Source of the DNA: an uncultured Brevibacterium sp.
Lineage (GTDB): Bacteria; Actinomycetota; Actinomycetes; Actinomycetales; Brevibacteriaceae
DNA: 23,568 nucleotides
Direction of reading: 5' to 3'
Assembly (NCBI GenBank): GCA_902489185.1
Contig: CABTZC010000004.1
Span: 1 to 23,568, forward strand
Numbering within the stretch: the stretch's first letter is position 1; each line of letters begins with the position of its first letter. This document shows, piece after piece, positions 14,580-21,226 of this stretch. Position numbers and translations under genes: made by a program. Under the pieces are notes generated by a model. That model worked only from the letters and a program-made list of their open reading frames with translations. It ran no database searches and was not told where the DNA came from.

Positions 14580-14969
14580 CTAGCGAAGCAGCGGGAGGGT
14601 GAGTGGGTAGCGGTACATCTCGTGGCGGGAAGCAGCCATTGCCGCCAGGATTGGGATAACGATGCTGACGATGTAGACGACCGCCCAGATGATGAAAGAT
14701 ACGGGCAACAAAATGACAGTGAAGGCGAGGACCGTGGCGGCCGCCGAGGCGAGCGCCAGGGTCACTGCGAAGTTGAAGGATCCTGCGGCTGCATTGCGCA
14801 CGAAGGCGCTTTTGTCTTTGTAGATGAACCACACAATGAGCGGTCCCACGAAGGAGAGCATTCCCACGCTCACCACTGAGGAGATGATGAGTGAGAGGTG
14901 GGACAGGATCGCCCAGGTACGTTCGGTCGACGGATCGGTGGTCTGATGCGTGCTGTATGTCTCGTTCAT
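14580..14969 (-). CDS. DUF4870-domain membrane protein
   Basis: This 129-residue protein starts at ATG 14969, with GGAAGA about nine bases upstream; the longer frame from 15152 has no conserved content before this Met. The DUF4870 signature is clear: ERTWAILSHLSLIISSV, then VGPLIVWFIYKDKSAFVRNA, followed by ASGSFNF-like AAGSFNFAVTL and two more hydrophobic segments. Three or four membrane helices are predicted. The family is widespread and uncharacterised. It lies 154 bases downstream of the TetR gene on the same strand, and the gap contains an inverted repeat that may be regulatory. Confidence 0.9.
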   Translation of the reverse strand: MNETYSTHQTTDPSTERTWAILSHLSLIISSVVSVGMLSFVGPLIVWFIYKDKSAFVRNAAAGSFNFAVTLALASAAATVLAFTVILLPVSFIIWAVVYIVSIVIPILAAMAASRHEMYRYPLTLPLLR

Positions 14970-15003
14970 GTCTTCTATTCTTCCGTGCTCAGCTAGGCGC
15001 GAC

Positions 15004-15098
15004 CATGCGGTTTTCCTCCAAGTTCTAGCGGATGCAACCCGTAAAACACGTGCCTGCAGTATCTTTGAGCGCAATACACGCTGGAGGAAAACGACATG
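15004..15098. repeat. inverted repeat whose two arms each carry an SD-ATG unit
   Basis: TGGAGGAAAACGACATG reads on the plus strand at 15082-15098. TGGAGGAAAACCGCATG reads on the minus strand at 15020-15004. Fifteen of 17 positions match, including an exact 11-bp core (15010-15020 against 15082-15092). Each arm looks like a Shine-Dalgarno sequence followed by ATG. The frames that follow are very short: five codons on the minus strand (MVAPS) and twelve on the plus strand. It may be a duplicated translation-start region or the ends of a small lost element. Confidence 0.5.
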
Positions 15099-15123
15099 CT
15101 TGTCTTGCAGCCCGCCTGCTGTT

Positions 15124-15735
15124 TCAGTTCTTAGGCGAACCGGGTTCCACAATGAGCGCGAGTCCTGCAGCGAGGTCTGCTAGCAACTGCTTCGTCGAGT
15201 CCACAGGAGCGTTGAGGTAGTCGATCGTCAGCCCGTTGACCAGTGCAGTGACAAGACGAGCTCCTTGCTCAGGCGACAGCCCGCGGGCCAGCTTTCCAAA
15301 ACGTTGCGCTGCTTCGAGACCTTCAGATACGCGGGCTCGAAAGCTCGTCACCTCGGCGTCATACAGGTCAGCCAGCCATTCGCGCGTTGAGGCGGCAGCC
15401 CCCACGATGACCCACACAGCGGAATCCTCGCGTTGAACAGGTCCGATCGGCAAGAGCTCGGCTAAGCGACCGTGGATAACCGCGTGAAGATCCGTCGCAT
15501 CCGTATGCGTGAGGGCCCGCGACTCCTGGCGCTGCAACGACCTGACAAAAGCTTTCGCGATGATGTCGTCCCGTGTACCCATTTGGTACTGGACGGTCCC
15601 AGGGGCCACGCCTGCCTCAGTGGCGACATTGCGCACGCTCAGGGCATCGAGGCCCTGGCTGACCATCACGCGAATGGCGGCATCAGCGACCACTGCGGCG
15701 GTGCCGGTGATGGGTGTCTTGCGATCAACGGGCAT
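15124..15735 (-). CDS. TetR-family transcriptional regulator
   Basis: This 203-residue regulator has an N-terminal helix-turn-helix at about residues 12-58 (VADAAIRVMVSQGLDALSVR, then NVATEAGVAPGTVQYQMGTR). The ligand-binding domain after residue 70 is helical and resembles the BetI-like C-terminal TetR group (SPEQGARLVTALVNGLTIDY). It is transcribed divergently from the Sap-family exporter gene, with two tandem palindromes between them, the usual layout of a local repressor. It probably controls the exporter and itself. The ligand is unknown. Confidence 0.93.
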   Translation of the reverse strand: MPVDRKTPITGTAAVVADAAIRVMVSQGLDALSVRNVATEAGVAPGTVQYQMGTRDDIIAKAFVRSLQRQESRALTHTDATDLHAVIHGRLAELLPIGPVQREDSAVWVIVGAAASTREWLADLYDAEVTSFRARVSEGLEAAQRFGKLARGLSPEQGARLVTALVNGLTIDYLNAPVDSTKQLLADLAAGLALIVEPGSPKN

Positions 15736-15751
15736 AGGGCTCCAATCTTCC

Positions 15752-15772
15752 GTGACTCAGATGCAATGAGTC
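15752..15772. promoter_or_regulatory. 7-bp dyad in the TetR gene leader
   Basis: TGACTCA (15752-15758) and TGAGTCA (15766-15772) are exact reverse complements around a seven-base spacer. They lie 16-37 bases upstream of the TetR start codon. This is distinct from the ATACG-type palindromes further up, so it could be a second operator or an RNA hairpin near the ribosome-binding site. Confidence 0.45.
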
Positions 15773-15808
15773 ATTTGTGAGCGTAGTTGCACTCGCTTTT
15801 GGCGTCTT

Positions 15809-15844
15809 ATACGATCGTATCAATTCGTTTTCATACGAACGTAT
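15809..15844. promoter_or_regulatory. tandem TetR-type operators
   Basis: ATACGATCGTAT (15809-15820) is a perfect 12-bp palindrome, and ATACGAACGTAT (15833-15844) repeats its ATACG and CGTAT arms. Centres are 24 bp apart. The pair sits between the divergent TetR and Sap-family genes. Possible -10 elements overlap the sites on both strands: TATAAG on the minus strand at 15811-15806 and TATTAA on the plus strand at 15842-15847. This fits one repressor controlling both promoters. Confidence 0.8.
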
Positions 15845-15917
15845 TAAAACGAGGTCAAAGCCTTCCTTGAAGCTGAGGCTAACCCCTCGCGTGAACATCC
15901 GACTACTGGAGAAAGCC

Positions 15918-16628
15918 ATGACAGACTTCCTTCCCCTTGCCGGCCTTGCACTCGTAGATAGTTTGAGCGCAGGTACCCTTGTCATTCCGATTGCCCTGAT
16001 TTTTATGTGGCGACGAGTCCGGGTTGGCCTGTTGGGCACCTACCTCGCGACGATCGCCACAGCCTACTTCGGCCTCGGGGTTGCGTTGCTACTGGGGTTC
16101 GATGCGGCAGTTACAAGGCTTTCTGGAGTAAGCGAAACTGACTGGTTCCGGTGGGTGACGCTTGTTCTGGGTGCGGGGCTTTTCGTCTTCGGAGTGTTTT
16201 CGCCAAACCCCAAAAAACACGTGGACACGCAGACCGCCGGCGCCGAGGTGCCGGAGGGCCGGGCTTCTCACCTCGCCAAGAGTGCGTCGCTGAGTGTGAC
16301 CGGCATGGTTGGGCTGGCGTTGGGCGCTGCAGTCGTCGAGGCGGCGACGATGTTGCCCTACTTAGGCGCGATGGGGATTATCCAGTCCATGCCTTTTGGG
16401 TTTAGTGGCAAGGTCGCGCTTATTGCGGGTTACTGCATCATCATGATCCTGCCGGCGATTCTCGTGGCTGTCATTGCAGGTTTCGCGGGACCGTCTATTT
16501 TTCCGCGATTGGAGCGCGCTATGCGTCGGTTGGAATATGAAGCTAAGGTGACGCTGCTGTGGATCGCGGCAATCGTGGGAGGCTACATGGCGATGTCGAG
16601 TGCACTACGGCTCGGGCTGATCGGTTGA
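15918..16628 (+). CDS. Sap/GAP-family membrane protein (LysE-like exporter fold)
   Basis: This 236-residue membrane protein starts at ATG 15918, with GGAG at 15908-15911; the frame is open further upstream only through the operator region. About six hydrophobic segments are visible. Features of the family (Pfam name Sap, sulfolipid-1-addressing protein; related to the GAP protein of glycopeptidolipid producers) are the opening LAGLALVDSLSAGTLVIPIA, then SVTGMVGLALGAAVVEAATM and LPYLGAMG. Known members help export or place cell-envelope lipids in mycobacteria. That role cannot be transferred here with confidence, and the family also resembles LysE-type efflux proteins. Divergence from a TetR gene suggests induction by a ligand, perhaps the exported compound. 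Confidence 0.85.
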   Translation: MTDFLPLAGLALVDSLSAGTLVIPIALIFMWRRVRVGLLGTYLATIATAYFGLGVALLLGFDAAVTRLSGVSETDWFRWVTLVLGAGLFVFGVFSPNPKKHVDTQTAGAEVPEGRASHLAKSASLSVTGMVGLALGAAVVEAATMLPYLGAMGIIQSMPFGFSGKVALIAGYCIIMILPAILVAVIAGFAGPSIFPRLERAMRRLEYEAKVTLLWIAAIVGGYMAMSSALRLGLIG

Positions 16629-16674
16629 GTGTCAGGATTAGCATTGAGCGGTATCGTGCGTTCATCCTCCCACA

Positions 16675-17589
16675 TCAATCCGCTTTTTCGTGCCGCGCAT
16701 TAAACGCCCACACCAAGCAGAAACATCCGAAAGCGACGATCCCTAACGCCATTACCGTCAGCAGGTACGGTCCAAACGGTTGATCAACCAACGTGCGCAA
16801 TGCCGAGTTCGTGCCACCGGCCGCCTCGGGGTCATGCGTGATCGACGACCACAAAAACAAACCACCCACAAAAATGATCGCGACCCCTTTAGTGATGTAA
16901 CCAATCTGGCCCAGGCGTTTCACCCACAGGGCGACGCCCCCATCCAGGTCATCCTCAAACGACTTTTTTACCCCAGAAACAATCTGGCCCACGCCAACGG
17001 CAGCAATCACAACACCGGCCAGAGCGATAATCACGACACCGCCAGGCATACCCAACACCTGGCCCACCATGGACTCTTGCTTTTCTTCACTATCTCCGCC
17101 AGCACCCGCAACGGCTTGAACGGCGCTGGCACACAAGAACGCGTACACGGCACTGCGACCCACTGACGCAATCCTTTTGAACAACCGCTTTGCACCCGAA
17201 TACTGCTGATTGCCAATCGCTGCTTCAATGAGCTGCCACACCACCAGCGCAGCCAATCCAACCGCACACACAATCAGCACCACGTATCCAAACGGTTGTT
17301 GTGCAATTTGCTGAGTCGCCCCGGAGTTAGAGGCTTCCTGTCCGCTGGTACCTCCGCCCCACGCGATCTGCACACAGATGAACGCAATGACCAAGTGCAC
17401 TACGCCGTAGGCAAGTAGACCTACTGTGACAAACCCGCGATACACCGGATTCTGCTGGATCACTTCACCGGCTTTTTCAGCTGTCTCACTATGTGCGTCA
17501 CCTGCTTTGTGGGCGACGTTTTCCGCTTTGTCTGCAACGTCTTGTGCCTGGTCAGCCACGTCTTTGGACTTGTCTGTGAGGTCGCTCAT
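16675..17589 (-). CDS. DUF1206-domain membrane protein
   Basis: This 304-residue protein has a charged, helical N-terminal extension (residues 1-45, rich in Asp, Lys and Ala with heptad-like VADKA/VAHKA repeats). Three DUF1206 units follow, each a pair of membrane helices. The first begins NPVYRGFVTVGLLAYGVVHL; later ones include RIASVGRSAVYAFLCASAVQ and RLGQIGYITKGVAIIFVGGL, giving the recurring R-x-G-x-x-x-Y/A-x-G pattern. The family is common in actinobacteria and cyanobacteria and has no established function. The 45-residue N-terminal coiled-coil-like segment is an addition to the core. It is convergent with the Sap-family gene and divergent from the next operon. Confidence 0.9.
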   Translation of the reverse strand: MSDLTDKSKDVADQAQDVADKAENVAHKAGDAHSETAEKAGEVIQQNPVYRGFVTVGLLAYGVVHLVIAFICVQIAWGGGTSGQEASNSGATQQIAQQPFGYVVLIVCAVGLAALVVWQLIEAAIGNQQYSGAKRLFKRIASVGRSAVYAFLCASAVQAVAGAGGDSEEKQESMVGQVLGMPGGVVIIALAGVVIAAVGVGQIVSGVKKSFEDDLDGGVALWVKRLGQIGYITKGVAIIFVGGLFLWSSITHDPEAAGGTNSALRTLVDQPFGPYLLTVMALGIVAFGCFCLVWAFNARHEKAD

Positions 17590-17601
17590 ACCTCAAATTT
17601 A
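17587..17601 (-). promoter_or_regulatory. likely leaderless promoter of the DUF1206 gene
   Basis: On the minus strand, TAAATT (17601-17596) is followed by TGAGGT and the ATG at 17589. The arrangement is the same as at mntR (TAACCT, TGAGGT, ATG), with the ten bases TTGAGGTATG identical in both. No Shine-Dalgarno sequence at normal spacing is present. A start of transcription at the ATG is inferred. Confidence 0.5.
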
Positions 17602-17624
17602 CCGGAGCGAACGCGGAAAACCAC

Positions 17625-17667
17625 TTGCAATCGAGTTTTGTATCAGTACATACTATGTATTGATACA
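17625..17667 (+). promoter_or_regulatory. promoter with 29-bp dyad operator for the membrane protein/GntR operon
   Basis: TTGCAA (17625-17630) and TACATA (17647-17652) are spaced by 16 bases. The -10 lies inside a dyad at 17639-17667. Its outer arms are TGTATCA and TGATACA, its inner arms TACATA and TATGTA, around a central C at 17653; only the pair 17646/17660 fails to match. The site starts 23 bases before the operon's first ATG. The YtrA-type GntR protein encoded second in the operon is the natural candidate repressor. Confidence 0.8.
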
Positions 17668-17689
17668 TACAGCTACGGAAGGAAGTGAC

Positions 17690-18697
17690 ATGAACACCAC
17701 GATCTGGATCATCATTTCAGTGGGGGTGCTTTTTGCAACAGCCCCCGTCACTAGCGGTATGCGCAAAGTGAATGAAAAAGAACTCGCCAAATACGCAAAC
17801 AAACAGAAACTTCCAACCCCTAACCACCTCCGCCCGGCCCTCATCGAACGAATCACACAACGCGAACGTGCGGCCTTGACCTGCGGAATTGCTGGAATCG
17901 TCACCAGCTTCGTGATCGGAGTCCTTCTTCAGACCGCATTCGGCGGCTGGGACGCCGACATGCCAATCGCTGGCCCAATCACCCTCATGGGTGTGGCATT
18001 CGGTGGAGGACTGGGTGGCCTCGTCGCCACCTACCGAACCAAACCGCTAGCCCCTGAACAACCTCGGGTAGCCCGCCCCATTGAAACAACCCTTGGCGAC
18101 TACGTCAGCAAAGGTGAGCGGATCGCACTGTGGCTCGCGCCCGTCAGCATCGCTCTGAGCACCGCCGCCATGTGGATCATTGCCGCCCGCACCCCCGGGG
18201 TGATTGCGGAATACAGCAACCAGTTCGTGATGCTCACCGTTGTTGCAGGGTTCCTGCTGTTGCTGTGGGGAGCCATGCTGTTCGCCTGCACGCACATTCT
18301 CAACCGCCCACAGCACGCCGGCGATGACCTGGAACTCGCCTGGGACGACGCCGAACGTACCGTTGCACTACGCGGACTCATCGACAACGCAATCGCCATG
18401 GCGATGGTGTCATCCCTGGTCACACTGGTAGGCGTTGCCAACGTGATCATCAGCCCCCAGGTGCGCGAAGGCGCTCAAGACCTCACCGCTGGACTGGGAG
18501 GACTGGCGTTCATTACCGGTCTGGTCTGCTGGGCGATCGTCCTAATTCCATACCTGACTGGCCGTTTCAACCCCACACCATGGCGCAAACTGTGGGCCGG
18601 AAAAGAACTCGGAACCACCTCGGACGCGACCACCTCGGGGGAAGCAGCGCACACTGCGAACCCGAACTCTGCGACCACCTCGGACGAAAACGCCTGA
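17690..18697 (+). CDS. uncharacterised six-helix membrane protein
   Basis: This 335-residue protein starts at ATG 17690, with GGAAGGAAG just upstream; the longer open frame to 17426 runs through the operator and is not coding. Hydrophobic segments lie at roughly residues 4-20, 65-85, 95-115, 140-160, 175-200, 230-255 and 265-290. A short N-terminal loop (MRKVNEKELAKYANKQKLPT) follows the first. The tail after residue 305 is polar and Thr/Ser-rich (GTTSDATTSGEAAHTANPNS). I do not recognise a named family. It is followed by a YtrA-type GntR regulator gene and controlled by a dyad; in other Gram-positives such regulators sit with ABC transporters or envelope proteins that respond to cell-wall stress. 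That role is only a suggestion here. Confidence 0.85.
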   Translation: MNTTIWIIISVGVLFATAPVTSGMRKVNEKELAKYANKQKLPTPNHLRPALIERITQRERAALTCGIAGIVTSFVIGVLLQTAFGGWDADMPIAGPITLMGVAFGGGLGGLVATYRTKPLAPEQPRVARPIETTLGDYVSKGERIALWLAPVSIALSTAAMWIIAARTPGVIAEYSNQFVMLTVVAGFLLLLWGAMLFACTHILNRPQHAGDDLELAWDDAERTVALRGLIDNAIAMAMVSSLVTLVGVANVIISPQVREGAQDLTAGLGGLAFITGLVCWAIVLIPYLTGRFNPTPWRKLWAGKELGTTSDATTSGEAAHTANPNSATTSDENA

Positions 18698-18710
18698 CGA
18701 CGGCGCTGCC

Positions 18711-18741
18711 AGACCTAACAGACCTCACAGAGACCTGACAG
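18711..18741 (+). repeat. three tandem near-copies of AGACCTNACAG
   Basis: AGACCTAACAG starts at 18711, AGACCTCACAG at 18720 and AGACCTGACAG at 18731. They differ only at the seventh base and fill the short gap between the membrane protein and the GntR gene, just before the GntR ribosome-binding site. They may be slippage products or a binding array. Confidence 0.6.
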
Positions 18742-18755
18742 AAAGGACGGATGCC

Positions 18756-19115
18756 ATGTTGCGCATCGACCCCGCAGGTGCGACACCTCCGTACGAGCAA
18801 CTACGTTCGCAGCTCATCCAGCAGATCGAGTCCGGCGAACTCCCGCCCGGTTCCCGCCTCCCAGCCGTGCGACGTTTGGCCAGCGACCTGGGAATCGCAC
18901 CCAACACGGTCGCCCGCACCTACCGCGAACTCGAAACCCAGGGGTACGTGAAAACCGCCGGCCGGAAGGGAACGATCGTGAGTGAAGACACCTCGGCCGC
19001 GCCTGCACTCACGGCTACCCGCGACTTCGCCCGCCAGCTTGTGGACATGGGTATTGATGCGGAGTCGGCGGTGAGGATGCTTCGCCGGGCCTTCGCCGAG
19101 GTGGCACAGCGTTAA
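18756..19115 (+). CDS. GntR-family regulator, YtrA subfamily
   Basis: This 119-residue protein starts at ATG 18756, with AAAGGA eight bases upstream; an ATG at 18751 is out of frame. The winged helix occupies residues 1-70: MLRIDPAGATPPYEQLRSQL, SGELPPGSRLPAVRRLASDL and GIAPNTVARTYRELETQGYV. Only about 45 residues follow, which is too short for an FCD or UTRA domain and marks the YtrA subfamily. These small repressors dimerise through the short C-terminal helices and usually control their own operon. It lies 58 bases after the membrane-protein gene and ends just before a strong terminator, so the two genes make a self-contained unit that probably acts on the 17639-17667 dyad. Confidence 0.93.
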   Translation: MLRIDPAGATPPYEQLRSQLIQQIESGELPPGSRLPAVRRLASDLGIAPNTVARTYRELETQGYVKTAGRKGTIVSEDTSAAPALTATRDFARQLVDMGIDAESAVRMLRRAFAEVAQR

Positions 19116-19150
19116 CCGCCTTCCTTACGTAAGTGCCCCGTGAGTTGGAA

Positions 19151-19195
19151 GTGCCCCCGAGGTGGATGTTCCGCCTCGGGGGCACTGGGCTTTTT
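19151..19195 (+). terminator. rho-independent terminator of the membrane protein/GntR operon
   Basis: GTGCCCCCGAGG (19151-19162) and CCTCGGGGGCAC (19174-19185) form a perfect 12-bp stem with an 11-base loop. A run of five T residues starts six bases after the stem on the plus strand. The stem contains the CCGAGG/CCTCGG core that is frequent in this half of the window. CTTACGTAAG, a short palindrome, lies just upstream at 19124-19133. Confidence 0.9.
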
Positions 19196-19238
19196 GTGCG
19201 GTTATGTGGGGGCTGTGTGGGTGGGGTTGGGGTGCGGG

Positions 19239-20987
19239 TTAGCGTGTGCTGGCGTTGGGCGCCTTGCTTGGCCACCAGATCTTGTCGCCCATGAGGGTGA
19301 AGACCGACGGCACGATCACTGCGCGTATCACCAGGGTGTCGACGATAACGCCCACTCCCACGATGAGACCCAGCTGGCCCAGGATGACGAGCGGCAGGAT
19401 TCCCAAAGCCGCAAACACTGCCGCCAGCACCACACCGGCGCTGGTGATCACGCCACCGGTGTGGGTGATCGCTTCGACTATGCCGTCGCGAGTGCCGTGG
19501 ACCTTCGCCTCATTCCAGGCCCGGTGGACAAGGAAGATTGTGTAGTCGATTCCCAACGCCACAAGGAACAGGAACGCGAGCAGTGGCACCTGCAGGTCAA
19601 GGGCTTGCTGGCCAAGGAAAACGCGGCTGAGCCACGCGCCGGCACCAATCGCGGCGACCGTACTTGTGAGGTTGACCAGCAACAGAAGAACCGGCGCCAC
19701 GATCGAACGCAACAACACCAACAGCACCACGAAGCACACGCCCAGAATCAACGGGGCGATCAGGAACAGGTCTCGCTCATTTCCGTCGCGCGCATCTAAA
19801 TCCTCAGCGACAGAGCCACCCACAACCGCCTCGGCGCCCGAAACCCCGTGAACAGCCTCACGCAAGTCCCGGATCTGCGCCAAACTTTCCGCGGTACTTG
19901 GCGCAAATTCGCTGGTCACCATGACTTTGGTGAGCGTGCCGTCGTCGGTTTTGGCAACCGTGTGCGCGCGCACAATGCCTTCAACGGTCTCCACTTCGTC
20001 GACGACGTCTTGGGCCTTGTCGCTGTTGGCGACCACCCAAATGGGCTGAGCTTCACCCGGCGCGTAGTGCGGGGAAAGGACCTCGAACCCGGTGGCCGAT
20101 TCGGACTTCACCCGGAACTTCTCAATCTGATCCAGCCCCACGGATGTTCCCAGCAACCCGGTCGCCATGACCCCCAACAGCGCCAGTCCCGCCAGCAGGC
20201 TCACGGCAGGTTTGCGCACCACGTTGCTGGCCACCCAGCGCCAGAAGGACCGTTTTTGTGTTGTGGTGTTCTGTGTGCTGGCGCGGGCCCCGCCCGAGGT
20301 GGTAGCTGGGGTGTTTGCCGTATCAGGGCTCTGTTCCGGCTTGGGAATGAACGGCCAGAACGCCTTGCGCCCGCTGACGGCAAGCAGGGGTGGAAGCAGG
20401 AACAGCACCGCTGCGAGCGCGATCACCAGGCCGATAGCTGAGGCAATCCCAATACCTCGGGTACTCGGAATTACAGCGACCACCAAGATCAGGAGCGCCA
20501 GAACAACTGTGAAGTTTGAGGCCAGAATCGCGGGCACTGTACCGCGCCACGCGTTGCTCAAAGCGGAACGGTGGTTTGGTGTGCGCACTAGCTCTTCGCG
20601 GTAACGCGAAATAAGCAGCAGCGCGTAGTTCGCTCCAGCGCCGAACACCAAAATGCTAATGATTCCAGCGTCGAACTGCAGATCCCATGCCGCTCCGGCT
20701 GCCGCGGTGACGCGGCCAGCTAGACCATCTGCCATACCCACTGCGAACAGGGGAAGAAGCCACAGAATAGGGGAGCGGTAGGTCAGGATCAGCAGAACCG
20801 CCACGATCCCAATCGTGAGTGTCAGCAACATGAAGTTCGCACCATCGAACGCACCAGCCACGTCAGCACCAAACGCTGGACCGCCCGTGACCTGCAAGGA
20901 CATGCCGGCGGGCACATGATCAGCCAGAGTGGCACGCAAGCCCTTAACGACCTCGGCGTTTTCAGTAGACGCCTCACTTACCTGCAT
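19239..20987 (-). CDS. MMPL-family RND transporter, N-terminally truncated
   Basis: From ATG 20987 this reads 582 residues, whereas actinobacterial YdfJ-type MMPL transporters are usually 700 or more. The first membrane helix and most of the first extracytoplasmic domain are absent; the protein begins within the segment that precedes helix 2 (LQVTGGPAFGADVAGAFDGA). The frame continues upstream as AALLVTG, which also looks like MMPL sequence, until an in-frame TAG at 21017-21015 inside a palindromic repeat. The rest is well preserved: a first MMPL half with FGAGANYALLLISRYREEL, a cytoplasmic loop around residues 220-250, a second extracytoplasmic domain, and a second half with LFLVALGIDYTIFLVHRAWN. 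The family exports lipids or drugs. Without helix 1 it is probably non-functional, so this may be a pseudogene. Confidence 0.85.
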   Translation of the reverse strand: MQVSEASTENAEVVKGLRATLADHVPAGMSLQVTGGPAFGADVAGAFDGANFMLLTLTIGIVAVLLILTYRSPILWLLPLFAVGMADGLAGRVTAAAGAAWDLQFDAGIISILVFGAGANYALLLISRYREELVRTPNHRSALSNAWRGTVPAILASNFTVVLALLILVVAVIPSTRGIGIASAIGLVIALAAVLFLLPPLLAVSGRKAFWPFIPKPEQSPDTANTPATTSGGARASTQNTTTQKRSFWRWVASNVVRKPAVSLLAGLALLGVMATGLLGTSVGLDQIEKFRVKSESATGFEVLSPHYAPGEAQPIWVVANSDKAQDVVDEVETVEGIVRAHTVAKTDDGTLTKVMVTSEFAPSTAESLAQIRDLREAVHGVSGAEAVVGGSVAEDLDARDGNERDLFLIAPLILGVCFVVLLVLLRSIVAPVLLLLVNLTSTVAAIGAGAWLSRVFLGQQALDLQVPLLAFLFLVALGIDYTIFLVHRAWNEAKVHGTRDGIVEAITHTGGVITSAGVVLAAVFAALGILPLVILGQLGLIVGVGVIVDTLVIRAVIVPSVFTLMGDKIWWPSKAPNASTR

Positions 20988-21007
20988 GCCGGTGACCAGC
21001 AGGGCTG

Positions 21008-21046
21008 CGTTTGGCTACACTCCGGGTCGTGGAGTGTAGCCAAACG
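21008..21046. repeat. palindromic repeat 1 (CGTTTGGCTACACTCC hairpin)
   Basis: CGTTTGGCTACACTCC (21008-21023) and its exact complement GGAGTGTAGCCAAACG (21031-21046) form a 16-bp stem with a 7-base loop. The hairpin interrupts the 5' end of the MMPL gene. Confidence 0.9.
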
Positions 21047-21081
21047 ACCGGTTTTGTTCGCTCAGAGTGAAAAAACGGGCT

Positions 21082-21128
21082 GTTTCGCTACACTCGACTC
21101 GATTTCCGGTGCTCGAGTGTAGCCAAAC
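21082..21128. repeat. palindromic repeat 2 (second copy of the same arm)
   Basis: GTTTCGCTACACTCGA (21082-21097) pairs with TCGAGTGTAGCCAAAC (21113-21128), with one mismatch and a 15-base loop. The arms are near-copies of those in repeat 1, so the arm GTTTSGCTACACTCS occurs four times within 121 bases. Confidence 0.88.
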
Positions 21129-21131
21129 GCA

Positions 21132-21175
21132 CCCGAGGTGGTGCCAGCCGGACCGCGCCCCGTCACCACCTCGGG
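21132..21175. repeat. third hairpin, built on the CCGAGGTG motif
   Basis: CCCGAGGTGGTG (21132-21143) and CACCACCTCGGG (21164-21175) are exact reverse complements around a 20-base loop. The arms contain the octamer CCGAGGTG that is common across the right half of the window. No T-tract follows on either strand, and the flanking genes are divergent, so it is not a conventional terminator. Confidence 0.85.
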
Positions 21176-21199
21176 AAGCCTCGTTCACACAGTATTCAC

Positions 21200-21217
21200 C
21201 AAGCGTCCGTACGCTTG
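21200..21217 (+). promoter_or_regulatory. short dyad just upstream of the solute-binding-like gene
   Basis: CAAGCGT (21200-21206), CCGT, then ACGCTTG (21211-21217) make a perfect 7-bp dyad ending nine bases before the ATG at 21227. It occupies the place where a Shine-Dalgarno sequence would be expected, so it could be an operator over the promoter of a short-leader transcript or a translational hairpin. Confidence 0.5.
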
Positions 21218-21226
21218 AAAAGTACT

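Noticed and set aside
17426..17689. Upstream extension of the six-helix membrane protein
   Set aside because: This stretch overlaps the start of the DUF1206 gene, the promoter and the 29-bp dyad; the ATG at 17690 has a good ribosome-binding site.
19848..20604. Plus-strand frames of 197 and 145 residues antisense to the MMPL gene
   Set aside because: Low-complexity, arginine- and glutamine-rich translations that mirror the transporter on the other strand.
21008..21046. Rho-independent terminator
   Set aside because: Flanking genes are divergent, so no transcript should end here, and no proper T-tract follows the stem.
21008..21175. CRISPR array
   Set aside because: The repeated arms are paired as hairpins, not direct repeats with uniform spacers, and no cas gene is nearby.
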